From assembly GCA_963828445.1 (NCBI GenBank), contig CAWHFP010000007.1, positions 80,204 to 144,203 of the forward strand: a stretch of DNA of 64,000 nt, given 5' to 3'. The notes under the pieces were generated by a model, which made no database searches, was not told the origin of the DNA, and was given only the letters and a program-made list of their open reading frames with translations. The DNA comes from Bog-532 sp963828445. GTDB taxonomy: Bacteria; Actinomycetota; Actinomycetes; Streptosporangiales; Streptosporangiaceae. The translations under genes and the position numbers were made by a program. Below, one piece after another: positions 9,601 through 16,321 of the stretch (the first letter of the stretch is position 1; each line of letters opens with the position of its first letter).

Positions 9601-9798
9601 GCCGCGTCCAACGACAACGTGGCCAACCGGTCACCCGATGACATCCGCAGCGCTCTGTCCGCCATGCAGCGGGGCTGGCAGCAGGGCCGCAGCGCGACCG
9701 GCGAGGGCGCCGGGACCGACAGCGTGGCATCCGGCCACCTGCCACCGGCCGAAGGGGAGGCCAGCGATCCAAACCGCGGGGGGTCCGATGAAGGCTGA
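6604..9798 (+). CDS. sensor histidine-kinase-like protein of a conservon (CvnA family), NIT-like sensor + HAMP + HATPase
   Basis: 1064 aa, first gene of a Cvn operon. There is a short cytoplasmic N-terminus, TM1 (residues about 19-43), and an extracytoplasmic helical region of about 290 residues resembling the nitrate/nitrite-sensing (NIT) domain. TM2 (about residues 323-347) is followed by a HAMP linker. A dimerisation segment (FRLDHLTTRMRRHSEG) and an HATPase_c domain come next, with N-box ELIENATTLSPP and G1 EDRGLGM. A roughly 390-residue Pro/Gly/Asn-rich tail ends with a conserved QANLAPQLRD-like motif. ATG 6604 has a good Shine-Dalgarno (AAGGGTAAGG); the in-frame start at 6535 lacks one. 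In Streptomyces, CvnA works with CvnB-D as a membrane-associated GTPase switch. Confidence 0.9.
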   Translation: MPNTNGQGADRRRGPSIRRPLYLLVTVPLLTVLGLYGFVLYTTVGDAINLDRAPNLINATSVPAAQFDINIQNERKASMVYLAAPTAANKAQLAAAQNATTQAFPSFQAKMTGAATTDAATSAELTVIHQMLSSIQGLSKIRPAITARAIQPTEVFGAFSNILVEELQLFVKENASLTNAKAATQSLAVINSTESREALEQEDSLMSAALAAEHLDTTTRVEVTQLAGGRQALWQATITRLQPDNLSVFTGAMNKYAPASVQTAMANLEAAVGADTTLFPPFKAAQWDPAVKAMTAGMFNAGVQASEFEVSQDHKVTNAAWRRVALSGGLGLLGLILSVLLSVLIGRRIVRRLDRLQGSVETLANQELPDVVARLRRGEDVPVDQMTSIASDLGKDEIGRVGRAFDAARHTAVEAAVGEARMRRGVNDVFRNLARRNQSLLHRELTVLDGMERRTTDPEQLEDLFRLDHLTTRMRRHSEGLIILSGAAPGRGWVHPVRMIDVLRAAAAEVEDYSRVTVTTPSQAALTGPAVADVIHLLAELIENATTLSPPYTPVRVSGDMAASGFAVEIEDRGLGMGEARYAELNHRLENPPEFDVFNSEQLGLFVVGQLAKRHGIRVTLRPSPYGGTTAIALIPNTLVGTDDGFMEGLPAGASGPAPSFPAAEPTAPAQLTGGPSWGALPQGNGNGTGAVPNGNGATLAGPDGPADPFDSYTSPSFSGEPYAAAGNGAGNGAGHGPGNGTGDEAGFGWLTPNAERSAPGGQDAAGEPEFGRPQEPSNPEEAPPFGTISDGPSETGLPWPYDRPTPAGNGAPAGNGAPSFTPRDSYEPPQPSFTPNDTESGYPAPRSPFPPAPFPGGEPPYQPPQPAAEPSFPGVPAAEDAPPQTDSRPSLPLRRRSGSRQAAAPEAPQFGSEPPGFSPAQPQSTEPQPMEPQFSTEQPQPRFTPEPAAPVAPGPVDEHPDGIPADGGDYKGLPRRVRQANLAPQLRDAPAAAGSQPEAASNDNVANRSPDDIRSALSAMQRGWQQGRSATGEGAGTDSVASGHLPPAEGEASDPNRGGSDEG

Positions 9799-9819
9799 TC
9801 GAAAACCCGGGGGCAATCG

Positions 9820-10437
9820 ATGACTCCGCATTACGTCAACAAGGGCGGCGAGCTCAGCTGGCTGCTCGATGACCTGGTTAAACGCGTGCCGCAGGTCGCC
9901 AAGGCGGTCATGCTGACCCAAGACGGCCTGGCCATCGGCGCGTCCGCCGGCCTGTCTCGCGAGGACGCCGAGCACCTGGCCGCGCTGGCGGCCGGGTTCC
10001 AGAGCATGGCCCGCGGCGCCGGCGAGCACTTCGGCGGCGGCCGCGTCCGGCAGACCATCATCGAGATGGAGTCGGCGTTCCTGTTCGTCAGCGCGGCCGG
10101 CCACGGCACCTGCCTGGCCGTGCTCAGCACCGGCGACGCCGACATCGGCCTGGTCGCCTACGAGATGGCGATACTGGTCCGCCGGTCGAACGAGCACCTG
10201 GGGGTGGCGGCCCGGCCCTCGGGGGTGCCGGGCGGCGGCTATCCGCAGGGCGGCAGCAACGCGCCGCACAGTGGGGGCTACCAGCAAGGCGCCCCCTATC
10301 AGCAGGGCTACCCCGGGCCGGGCCCGGGCACCGCTTACCAAGCCCCGCAGCCACGGGTCGCACCCGCACCGAACTCCGTGTATGCGCCCTACCCGACGCC
10401 GGCCGGGAGTCCCGGCCCGGCGCCGCACCCGGAGTGA
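9820..10437 (+). CDS. roadblock/LC7 protein of a conservon (CvnB, MglB-like)
   Basis: 205 aa. Residues about 1-130 form a roadblock/LC7 domain (LSWLLDDLVKRVPQVAKAVMLTQDGLAIG...). This is the fold of MglB-type GAPs and scaffolds that act on small Ras-like GTPases, so the partner should be the GTPase at 10801. The last 70 residues are a low-complexity Gly/Tyr/Gln/Pro tail, making the protein longer than a typical CvnB of about 140 aa. It starts at ATG 9820, 21 nt after cvnA, with GGGGG upstream, and overlaps the next gene by GTGA. Confidence 0.92.
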   Translation: MTPHYVNKGGELSWLLDDLVKRVPQVAKAVMLTQDGLAIGASAGLSREDAEHLAALAAGFQSMARGAGEHFGGGRVRQTIIEMESAFLFVSAAGHGTCLAVLSTGDADIGLVAYEMAILVRRSNEHLGVAARPSGVPGGGYPQGGSNAPHSGGYQQGAPYQQGYPGPGPGTAYQAPQPRVAPAPNSVYAPYPTPAGSPGPAPHPE

Positions 10438-10820
10438 TTCACGCTATGCCGAGCCCTGAGGAACGCTGGCTGGATTCTGAGGCCGGCCCGATCGTACGTC
10501 CCTACGCGCTGATCGGCGGCAGAACTCGGCACGCTGGTGAGAAGTTCGACCTGGTCGCGACCGTGAGCGCGACCCACAAGACGATTTCGGATCCAGCCGC
10601 TCTGGGGCCTGAGCAGATGTGGGCGCTGAACCTGGCCCGGAAACCGACCACCGTCGCTGACCTGGCCTCCGAGCTGAACCTTCCGCTGGGAGTCGTCCGG
10701 ATCCTGCTCGCCGACCTGCGCGACAGCGGTTTCATCGTCATCCGTTCCCCGGAGGCCGGGCAGGGCCACCGTGACACTTCCATTCTGAGAGAGGTGCTCA
10801 ATGGCCTACGGGCACTTTGA
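10434..10820 (+). CDS. DUF742 protein of a conservon (CvnC)
   Basis: 128 aa, DUF742. The N-terminal IVRPYALIGGRTR motif is diagnostic. The second half (TVADLASELNLPLGVVRILLADLRDSGFI) reads as a winged-helix fold, although DNA binding has not been established for the family. GTG 10434 overlaps the preceding TGA in a GTGA arrangement with GGAG-type spacing; ATG 10446 is the alternative. It overlaps the following GTPase gene by 20 bp, so the operon is translationally coupled. Confidence 0.92.
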   Translation: MIHAMPSPEERWLDSEAGPIVRPYALIGGRTRHAGEKFDLVATVSATHKTISDPAALGPEQMWALNLARKPTTVADLASELNLPLGVVRILLADLRDSGFIVIRSPEAGQGHRDTSILREVLNGLRAL

Positions 10821-11421
10821 GCCGGCGTCCCCCGCCGGACGTGGACACACGGCGATCAAGATCCTGCTGGCCGGCGGCTTCGGAGTGGGCAAGACCACGA
10901 TGGTCGGCGCGGTCAGCGAGATCAAGCCTCTCCGCACGGAAGAGCCGCTGACCGAGCGCGGGATGAGCACCGACAACACCGCCGGGGTGGAGGGCAAGAC
11001 CACCACCACGGTGGCGATGGACTTCGGCCGGATCAGCCTGCGCGAGGACCTGGTGCTGTACCTGTTCGGCACGCCCGGGCAGCAGCGTTTCTGGTTCATG
11101 TGGGATGAGCTGGCGGTCGGGGCCCTGGGCGCGGTGGTGCTCACCGACACCCGCCGGCTGGCCGACTGCTTCCCGGCCGTGGACTACTTCGAGCGCCGGG
11201 GCATCCCGTTCATCATCGCGGTGAACTGCTTCGAAGGATCGATCAGCCACGACCCGGACGACATCCGGGTCGCCCTCGACCTGGACCCGGGCTTCCCGGT
11301 GGTCCTGTGCGACGCCCGCAGCAAGGACTCGGCCAAGGAAGTGCTGATCGCGCTGGTCGAGCACGTGCTGATGTCAGTCGAGGAAGCCCCGGGTCAGCCG
11401 GAGGCGGCCGCCCGCGGCTGA
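10801..11421 (+). CDS. MglA/Ras-like small GTPase of a conservon (CvnD)
   Basis: 206 aa. P-loop GGFGVGKT at residues 25-32, switch-I/G2 region with TTTTVAMDFG, G3 replaced by FGTPGQ (DxxG-like Pro-Gly), and NCF in place of the usual NKxD G4 motif. A non-canonical G4 is common in this family. Known role of the family: the GTP-dependent output of the Cvn switch, held in check by the roadblock partner. Its last 28 bp overlap tail to tail with the minus-strand ATPase gene, so the two mRNAs would be mutually antisense. Confidence 0.93.
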   Translation: MAYGHFEPASPAGRGHTAIKILLAGGFGVGKTTMVGAVSEIKPLRTEEPLTERGMSTDNTAGVEGKTTTTVAMDFGRISLREDLVLYLFGTPGQQRFWFMWDELAVGALGAVVLTDTRRLADCFPAVDYFERRGIPFIIAVNCFEGSISHDPDDIRVALDLDPGFPVVLCDARSKDSAKEVLIALVEHVLMSVEEAPGQPEAAARG

Positions 11422-12059
11422 GCGGTACGAAGCCCACGCCGTGACGGGCTCGGTACGGACGTGGGACCCGGCGAAGCGACCTTCGATATGAATAAATCCG
11501 TCGGCAGGACGGCCCACACGGCTTTACCGTGGCCTTCGATGGGGCTCCAGCCCCACACGGTGCTCAGCGCGTTCACGATCTGCAGACCGCGGCCGCTCTC
11601 CCGGACCCAGTCCGGCTGGCGTGGGGTGGGCGCGTCGTCGCTGGCGTCGATGACCGCCAGCATGACCTCGCTGACCCGCTTGAGCAGGCACAGCTTGAGG
11701 ATGTCGGGCTCGGACCGGCCCGGCTGGCTCGGCTGGCTGGACCAGGCGTCCCAGGCCCGCGGGTGCGGGTGGACGTTCGGCCCGTGGTCGGGCCACCCGG
11801 CCGCCTGCGGCACGGTTCCGTGCTGGACGGCGTTGACCACCAGCTCACCGATGATCGTCTCGGCTTCGTCCACGAGTTCGCCGAAGCCCCAGGCCTGCAG
11901 GATCTCGCGGGTGAAGTGGCGGGCCGCGCGGGCCGACTCGGGAGACGCGGCCAGTACACAGGAGGTGACAGCGGGTGTTTCCCACCACGCCGACGGTACC
12001 GGCAGCAGGGCCGGGGCGTTGAAGCCCGGCTCGGAGTCAGCGGTGCCGCTCACAGCCAA
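11394..12059 (-). CDS. ATP-binding regulatory protein (HATPase_c_2, anti-sigma / RsbW-like)
   Basis: 221 aa. The GHKL ATPase core shows the N-box ELVVNAVQHG (residues about 70-79) and a G-box ESGRGLQIVNALST, followed by W-G and GKAVWAVLP as in actinobacterial RsbW-like proteins. An acidic/His/Pro loop of about 40 residues is inserted after the N-box. The reading frame continues about 38 residues past the usual family end, across the dispersed AT-rich repeat (encoding DLFISKV). The start is probably TTG 12059; GTG 12053 is an alternative. With DUF397 and the HTH gene it forms the abaA/whiJ-type trio known in Streptomyces. Confidence 0.85.
   Translation of the reverse strand: MAVSGTADSEPGFNAPALLPVPSAWWETPAVTSCVLAASPESARAARHFTREILQAWGFGELVDEAETIIGELVVNAVQHGTVPQAAGWPDHGPNVHPHPRAWDAWSSQPSQPGRSEPDILKLCLLKRVSEVMLAVIDASDDAPTPRQPDWVRESGRGLQIVNALSTVWGWSPIEGHGKAVWAVLPTDLFISKVASPGPTSVPSPSRRGLRTAQPRAAASG
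11478..11499 (-). repeat. partial copy of dispersed AT-rich repeat (site C)
   Basis: On the minus strand this reads GGATTTATTCATATCGAAGG followed by TC, sharing GATTT and ATATCGAAGGTC with the perfect copies at 13640 and 51136. Here it is inside the 3' part of a reading frame, just past the point where related ATPases normally end. Confidence 0.5.
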
Positions 12060-12088
12060 GTCTGTCGCCTGTTCATTGCCATGTAGGA

Positions 12089-12171
12089 GTGCACGTCAGG
12101 ACCATGCTGCCTGATACATTGTGCAAGTGCAAGGCCCAATGCACGTTCGTTTGGAATGTGCATTGTGCGAT
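12089..12171. promoter_or_regulatory. cluster of GTGCA half-sites, likely operator between ATPase and DUF397 genes
   Basis: The divergent gap holds repeated GTGCA-type half-sites: GTGCAC at 12089, TTGTGCAA at 12119, GTGCAA at 12127, and a perfect inverted repeat CAATGCAC (12137-12144) / GTGCATTG (12158-12165) with a 13-bp spacer. The region is markedly more AT-rich than its surroundings. A binding site for the nearby HTH/DUF5753 regulator is an inference. Confidence 0.55.
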
Positions 12172-12236
12172 TCTAGATGTACGCGGCCAGTGCTTTTGGG
12201 GGTTCTGGGGGCCGCGTTCACCGAGGGAGCCACGTC

Positions 12237-12473
12237 ATGGATGAGCCGTACAACGGGATGCCGGCCACGGGGCTGGGCCAGCTCAGCTGGCTCAAAAGCA
12301 GGCACAGCAATCCGAGCGGCAACTGCGTCGAGGTCGCCTGCCTACCCGGCGGGGAGGTGGCGGTGCGCAACTCGCGCTTCCCCACCGGCCCGGTCCTGCT
12401 CTACACCCAGGCCGAGATCGCGGCCTTCCTGCAGGGCGCCAAGGATGGGGAGTTCGACTATGTGCTGTCCTGA
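12237..12473 (+). CDS. DUF397 protein (WhiJ/AbaA-locus small partner)
   Basis: 78 aa. It contains the DUF397 core: W-KSRHSNPSGNCVEVA (residues about 18-33), VAVRNSRFPTGPVL, and F-x-A/Q-GAKDGEFD at the C-terminus. DUF397 proteins are small antagonists or partners of HTH-DUF5753 regulators in actinomycete development and signalling. ATG 12237 has an AGGGAG Shine-Dalgarno 9 nt upstream; an upstream in-frame ATG at 12177 adds a tail without family similarity. The cognate HTH gene follows 260 bp downstream. Confidence 0.92.
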   Translation: MDEPYNGMPATGLGQLSWLKSRHSNPSGNCVEVACLPGGEVAVRNSRFPTGPVLLYTQAEIAAFLQGAKDGEFDYVLS

Positions 12474-12638
12474 GCCCGGGCGCACCGGACGGTGACCGCA
12501 AATACGGCGCCGTAAGCCGAATTGGCCCCCACGGCGAGCATGTAACCTAATCGAGGTCAGCGCGTGATAGCAGCCGTTATGCCGGACCCCGGAGACTGGT
12601 TCCACTAACGAACTGCTTAACTGGCCGGTAACAAAAAG

Positions 12639-12659
12639 GCATGTCAAAATATGACATGC
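12639..12659. promoter_or_regulatory. perfect palindrome upstream of HTH regulator (operator candidate)
   Basis: GCATGTCA and TGACATGC (8-bp perfect arms, 5-bp AATAT-like centre) lie 74 bp upstream of the HTH start in a sharply AT-rich stretch (12600-12720). Position and symmetry fit an autoregulatory site for a dimeric HTH protein. No other function is visible in the 259-bp gap 12474-12732. Confidence 0.6.
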
Positions 12660-12732
12660 ACTCTTTGCAATCCCAAGATCACGTGCAAAACTTGACCACG
12701 CGTTGCTATGTGTCAACGACCGAGGGGTGGCG

Positions 12733-13641
12733 ATGAGCGCGTCCGAAGGCGCTGCCTGGGAGGGGCCGGTCCGGAATTTCGGTCGGCGTGCAAGTGGGCC
12801 GACGGTCCAGCGGATTGTCCTGGGTGCCCAGCTTCGCCGGCTGCGAGAGGCCCGGGAGATCACCACGGAGCAGGCCGCCGAGGCCATCCGGGGCTCCCAC
12901 TCCAAGATCAGCCGGATGGAACACGGCCGGGTCGGCTTCAAGGACCGGGACGTCGAAGACCTGCTCACCCTGTACGGCGTGACCGAGGCCAGCGACCGCG
13001 ACAGCCTGCTCAGCCTGGCCCGGGAGGCGGGTAACCCGGGCTGGTGGCACGACTTCGGTGACCTGCTGCCGCACTGGTTCGAGCCGTACATCAGCCTCGA
13101 GCAGGCCGCGTCGGTCATCCGCAACTACGAGGTGCAGTTCGTGCCGGGCCTGCTGCAGTCCCCGGCCTACGCCCGTGAGGTCATCCGGCTCGGCCACCCG
13201 GCCATCAGCGCCGACGAGCTGAACCGCCGGGTCGACCTGCGGATGGGCCGCAAGCGGCTGCTGTCCCGGCCGACCGCGCCGCGGCTGTGGGCCGCGCTGG
13301 ACGAGGCCGTGCTGCGCCGGCCGATGGGCGACACCTCGGTCATGCGGGAGCAGGTGGACCACCTGCTGGAGATGACCGCGAACCCGAACGTGACGCTGCA
13401 GATCGTGCCGTTCAACGTGGGCGGGCACTCGGCGGCGGGCGGGCCGTTCTCGATCTTGCGCTTTGCCGAGCCCGAGCTGTCCGACGTGGTCTACCTGGAG
13501 CAGCTGACCAGCGCGCTGTACATCGACAAGCCGATCGAGGTCGACCGCTACCTCGAGGTCATGGAGCGGCTCTGCGTGCAGGCCGAGACCGCGCCGGACT
13601 CGATCACGCTGCTGGAGAAGATCCGCGACGAGCTGCCCTAG
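12733..13641 (+). CDS. XRE-family HTH regulator with DUF5753 domain
   Basis: 302 aa. N-terminal HTH_XRE at about residues 27-85 (LGAQLRRLREAREITTEQAA...SHSKISRMEHGRVGF), then a DUF5753 ligand or interaction domain (about 105-290) with YEVQFVPGLLQSPAYAR and LDEAVLRRP. This is the WhiJ-like architecture that works with DUF397 proteins. ATG 12733 is chosen for the GAGGGG Shine-Dalgarno; the upstream ATG at 12703 has none. A repeat copy and a strong hairpin follow the stop codon. Confidence 0.93.
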   Translation: MSASEGAAWEGPVRNFGRRASGPTVQRIVLGAQLRRLREAREITTEQAAEAIRGSHSKISRMEHGRVGFKDRDVEDLLTLYGVTEASDRDSLLSLAREAGNPGWWHDFGDLLPHWFEPYISLEQAASVIRNYEVQFVPGLLQSPAYAREVIRLGHPAISADELNRRVDLRMGRKRLLSRPTAPRLWAALDEAVLRRPMGDTSVMREQVDHLLEMTANPNVTLQIVPFNVGGHSAAGGPFSILRFAEPELSDVVYLEQLTSALYIDKPIEVDRYLEVMERLCVQAETAPDSITLLEKIRDELP

Positions 13642-13660
13642 ATTTTTTATATCGAAGGTC
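13640..13660 (+). repeat. dispersed AT-rich repeat, perfect copy (site A)
   Basis: 21 bp, overlapping the TAG stop of the HTH gene; the core is GATTTTTTATATCGAAGGTC. The reverse complement occurs without mismatch at 51136-51156. Chance occurrence of a 21-bp match in 64 kb is negligible. Confidence 0.85.
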
Positions 13661-13663
13661 ACG

Positions 13664-13696
13664 AGCGAGGCCCCCACCAATGGTGGGGGCCTCGCT
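13664..13696. terminator. bidirectional hairpin between HTH gene and permease
   Basis: 15-bp perfect arms (AGCGAGGCCCCCACC / GGTGGGGGCCTCGCT) with a 3-nt loop, placed between two convergent genes. The T-tract is poor on either side, but the stability is very high. Confidence 0.8.
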
Positions 13697-13708
13697 TCGT
13701 TATGGCTC

Positions 13709-15304
13709 TCAGTGCGGCGCGCCGGGCAGGCCCTCCGGGGTCTCCGGGACCAGGGTCGGGGTGGCCCGGGTCAGCGTCTGCTTCTTGAAGAAGGCGGGCA
13801 GCGCGATCCGGCAGTAGATGAAGAAGATCAGGCCGGCCAGGGCCGACACGAAGAACACCATGAACGCGCCGCCGATGTGCCAGTCCGGGTAGAACGGCAT
13901 CTTCCACGAGGTGTAGCTGTTCTCGGTGCCGACGTCCCAGTCCTCCCACAGGCTCCAGATGCCGGCGAAGTACATGATCACGCCGCCCAGGAACGGCAGG
14001 ATGCCCTGCATGAACAGGTCGCGGGGGGTCTTGGTCAGCGTCTTGCGGTAGTACCAGACGCAGGTGAACGCGGTCAGCCCGTAGTAGAGGGCGATGTACA
14101 GGCCGATCGAGGTCACCGCGTCGGCGATGACGTTGCCGCTGGACAGGTAGTTCATCAGGACGTAGAGGACGATCGAGATCCCGCCCATGGCCACGGTCGA
14201 CACGGTGGGCGTCAGGTACTTGCCGTGCATCTTGGCGAACGACTTGGGCAGCGCCTTGTAGACGGCCATGGACAGCGTGGTCCGGGCGGTAGGCAGGATC
14301 GTGGTCTGGGTCGAGGCCGCCGCCGAGCTCAGCACCATCAGCAGCAGCAGCCGGGTCAGGAACGTCCCGAAGGCGCCGCCGCCGAACACCGCGCTGCTCA
14401 GCACGTTGAGCACGTCGCTGGCGTTGTCCGGGTTGCCCAGGCCGATGCCCTTGGTGCCGATGCCCGCGAACGACTGGGCCGCGAAGATGACCAGCACGTA
14501 GGTGACCAGCAGGAGCACGGTGGAGATGATCGCGGCCCGGCCCGGGGTCTTGGTGCGGTCCTGCGGTCTCCTCGTTGACCGCGACCGCGGTGTCCCAGCC
14601 CCAGTAGATGAACAGCATCAGCACCAGGCCGCCGACGAAGGCCTGGAAGCTGGAGATGTGGAACGGGTTCAGCCAGGACCAGGCTGGGGCTGATCGAGAC
14701 CGACGGGTGGTTGCCGATGCCGACCCGGACCAGGGCCACCACCGAGAACACCAGCAGCATCCCGACCTCGATGGCGAGCAGGACCCGCTGCAGCCGGGCC
14801 GAGACCTCGATGCCGCGGTAGCAGATGTAGGTCATGGCGATGATCCAGACCACGCCGACCAGCAGCACCCAGCCGCTGGTGGGGTTCTCGCCGATGCCCT
14901 TGGCCCCGAACAGCAGGAACACGTACTGGCCCGGCGACCTGGGCCAGGCTGGCCATGACCAGGATGTCGGCCGCGATGATGGCCCAGCCGCCGGCCCAGC
15001 CGGTCTTGGGCCCGAACGCCCGGGTGGCCCAGGTGAACGTGGTGCCGCAGTCGGGGTCGGCCTTGTTCAGCTCGCTGTACCCGATCGAGGTCAGCAGCAT
15101 GGGCACGAAGGCCAGCACGGCCACGATGGGCGACCCGAGGCCGACCGCGGCCACGATGAAGCCCAGGGTGGCGGCCAGGCTGTAGGCGGGCGCGGTCGAA
15201 GCCACGCCCATGACGATGCTGGACACCAGCCCGAGGGCGCCGCCCTTGAGGCCCTTGTCGGTCTGCTCTTCGGCAGGCCGCAGAGACTCTTCAGCCGTGG
15301 TCAT
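13709..15304 (-). pseudogene. APC-family amino-acid permease, broken by three frameshifts
   Basis: Joined across three frames the region encodes about 530 residues with about 12 membrane helices, an APC-superfamily amino-acid/polyamine importer. The N-terminal part (MTTAEESLRP..., ATG 15304 behind GGAGG) carries the family signature around STAPAYSLAATLG and runs to LVMASLAQVAG. The frame then shifts near 14937 into FLLFGAKGIGENP, near 14683 into NPFHISSFQAF...YWGWDTAVAVNEET, and near 14567 into the C-terminal third (LLLVTYVLVIFAAQ... to LPGAPH). Each shift fits one extra base, and the total length is divisible by three. Residues at the joins look intact, which fits sequencing error as well as recent decay. 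Confidence 0.85.
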
Positions 15305-15520
15305 CTGGTGACCCCCCTCCTCGCCTGCTGTTTCATCCGCGGGTGGGCGCATGAACCTTTGACGACGGTTCTAGCACATGATTTCCGTATGGACGAGGTT
15401 TTCAGTTGTAACAGGTACATTTCGCTAACGGAAGCAGTGGGCGATAGGCCTCTGATCTACGGCATCCGTAGCCCCGATGCCGTTCGAAGGCGGTCCGGGA
15501 CCGGTCCGTAAGATCGCCCT

Positions 15521-16258
15521 GTGCAAGAAGACGCTGGGCAAGAAGACGCTGACATCAGCCGGGTCCTGGCCATCGCCGCCCACCCCGACGACCTCGACTT
15601 CGGTGCGGCCGGCACGATCGCGGGCTGGACCGCGGCCGGCCTGGAGGTGGTCTACTGCATCGTGACCGACGGGGACGCCGGCGGCTTCGACGAGTCGTTC
15701 CCGCGCGAGGAGATGGCCCCGCTGCGCCGGGCCGAGCAGACCGCCGCGGCCAAGGCCGTGGGCGTGGACGACCTGCGCTTCCTGGGCTACCCGGACGGCA
15801 TGGTCGAGGCGACCCTGGGGTTGCGCCGGGACCTGGCCCGGGTCATCCGGCAGGTCCGGCCGGACCGCGTGCTGTGCCCGAGCCCGGAACGCAACTACAG
15901 AAGGATCGGGACCAGCCATCCCGACCACCGCGCGGTCGGGTCGGCCGCCCTGGACGCGGTGTACCCGGACGCGCGGAACCCGTTCACGTTCCCCGAGCTG
16001 GTCGCGGACGAGGGCCTGGCCGCGTGGATCGTGCCCGAGGTGTGGATCGCGGGCGGCGGGCCGTCCCCCAACCACTACGTCGACGTGACCGGCACCTTCC
16101 CGCGCAAGCTGGCCGCCCTGCGGGCCCACCAGAGCCAGACCGGGCACCGGCCCGACCTGGAGGACATGCTGCGGCAGCGGCTGGCGGCCACCGCCGAGCG
16201 GGCCGGGTGGCCGGCCGGGAGCCTGGCCGAAGCGTTCCAGGTGATCGAGACGGCCTGA
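15521..16258 (+). CDS. PIG-L family deacetylase (mycothiol-type MshB/Mca relative)
   Basis: 245 aa. LmbE/PIG-L zinc-dependent amidohydrolase: metal motif AHPDD at residues 20-24 and the third ligand in TSHPDHRAVG (about residue 140). The family removes N-acetyl from GlcNAc-inositol (mycothiol synthesis) or cleaves mycothiol conjugates, and the exact substrate cannot be read here. GTG 15521 is used. There is a 168-bp divergent gap from the permease with AT-rich stretches but no clear promoter. Confidence 0.88.
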   Translation: MQEDAGQEDADISRVLAIAAHPDDLDFGAAGTIAGWTAAGLEVVYCIVTDGDAGGFDESFPREEMAPLRRAEQTAAAKAVGVDDLRFLGYPDGMVEATLGLRRDLARVIRQVRPDRVLCPSPERNYRRIGTSHPDHRAVGSAALDAVYPDARNPFTFPELVADEGLAAWIVPEVWIAGGGPSPNHYVDVTGTFPRKLAALRAHQSQTGHRPDLEDMLRQRLAATAERAGWPAGSLAEAFQVIETA

Positions 16259-16321
16259 CCGATGGGTCGGGCCTACGCGGTCTACAGTGAATAGTTGCCA
16301 TCTACCGAAAGTGAACCTGCC

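Noticed and set aside
12237..13641. Toxin-antitoxin pair (DUF397/HTH)
   Set aside because: The genes are separated by 259 bp, no toxin fold is visible, and the pair matches the WhiJ/AbaA regulatory arrangement.
13709..15304. Several short genes in the permease region
   Set aside because: The fragments join into one APC permease in order; they are pieces of one frameshifted gene.
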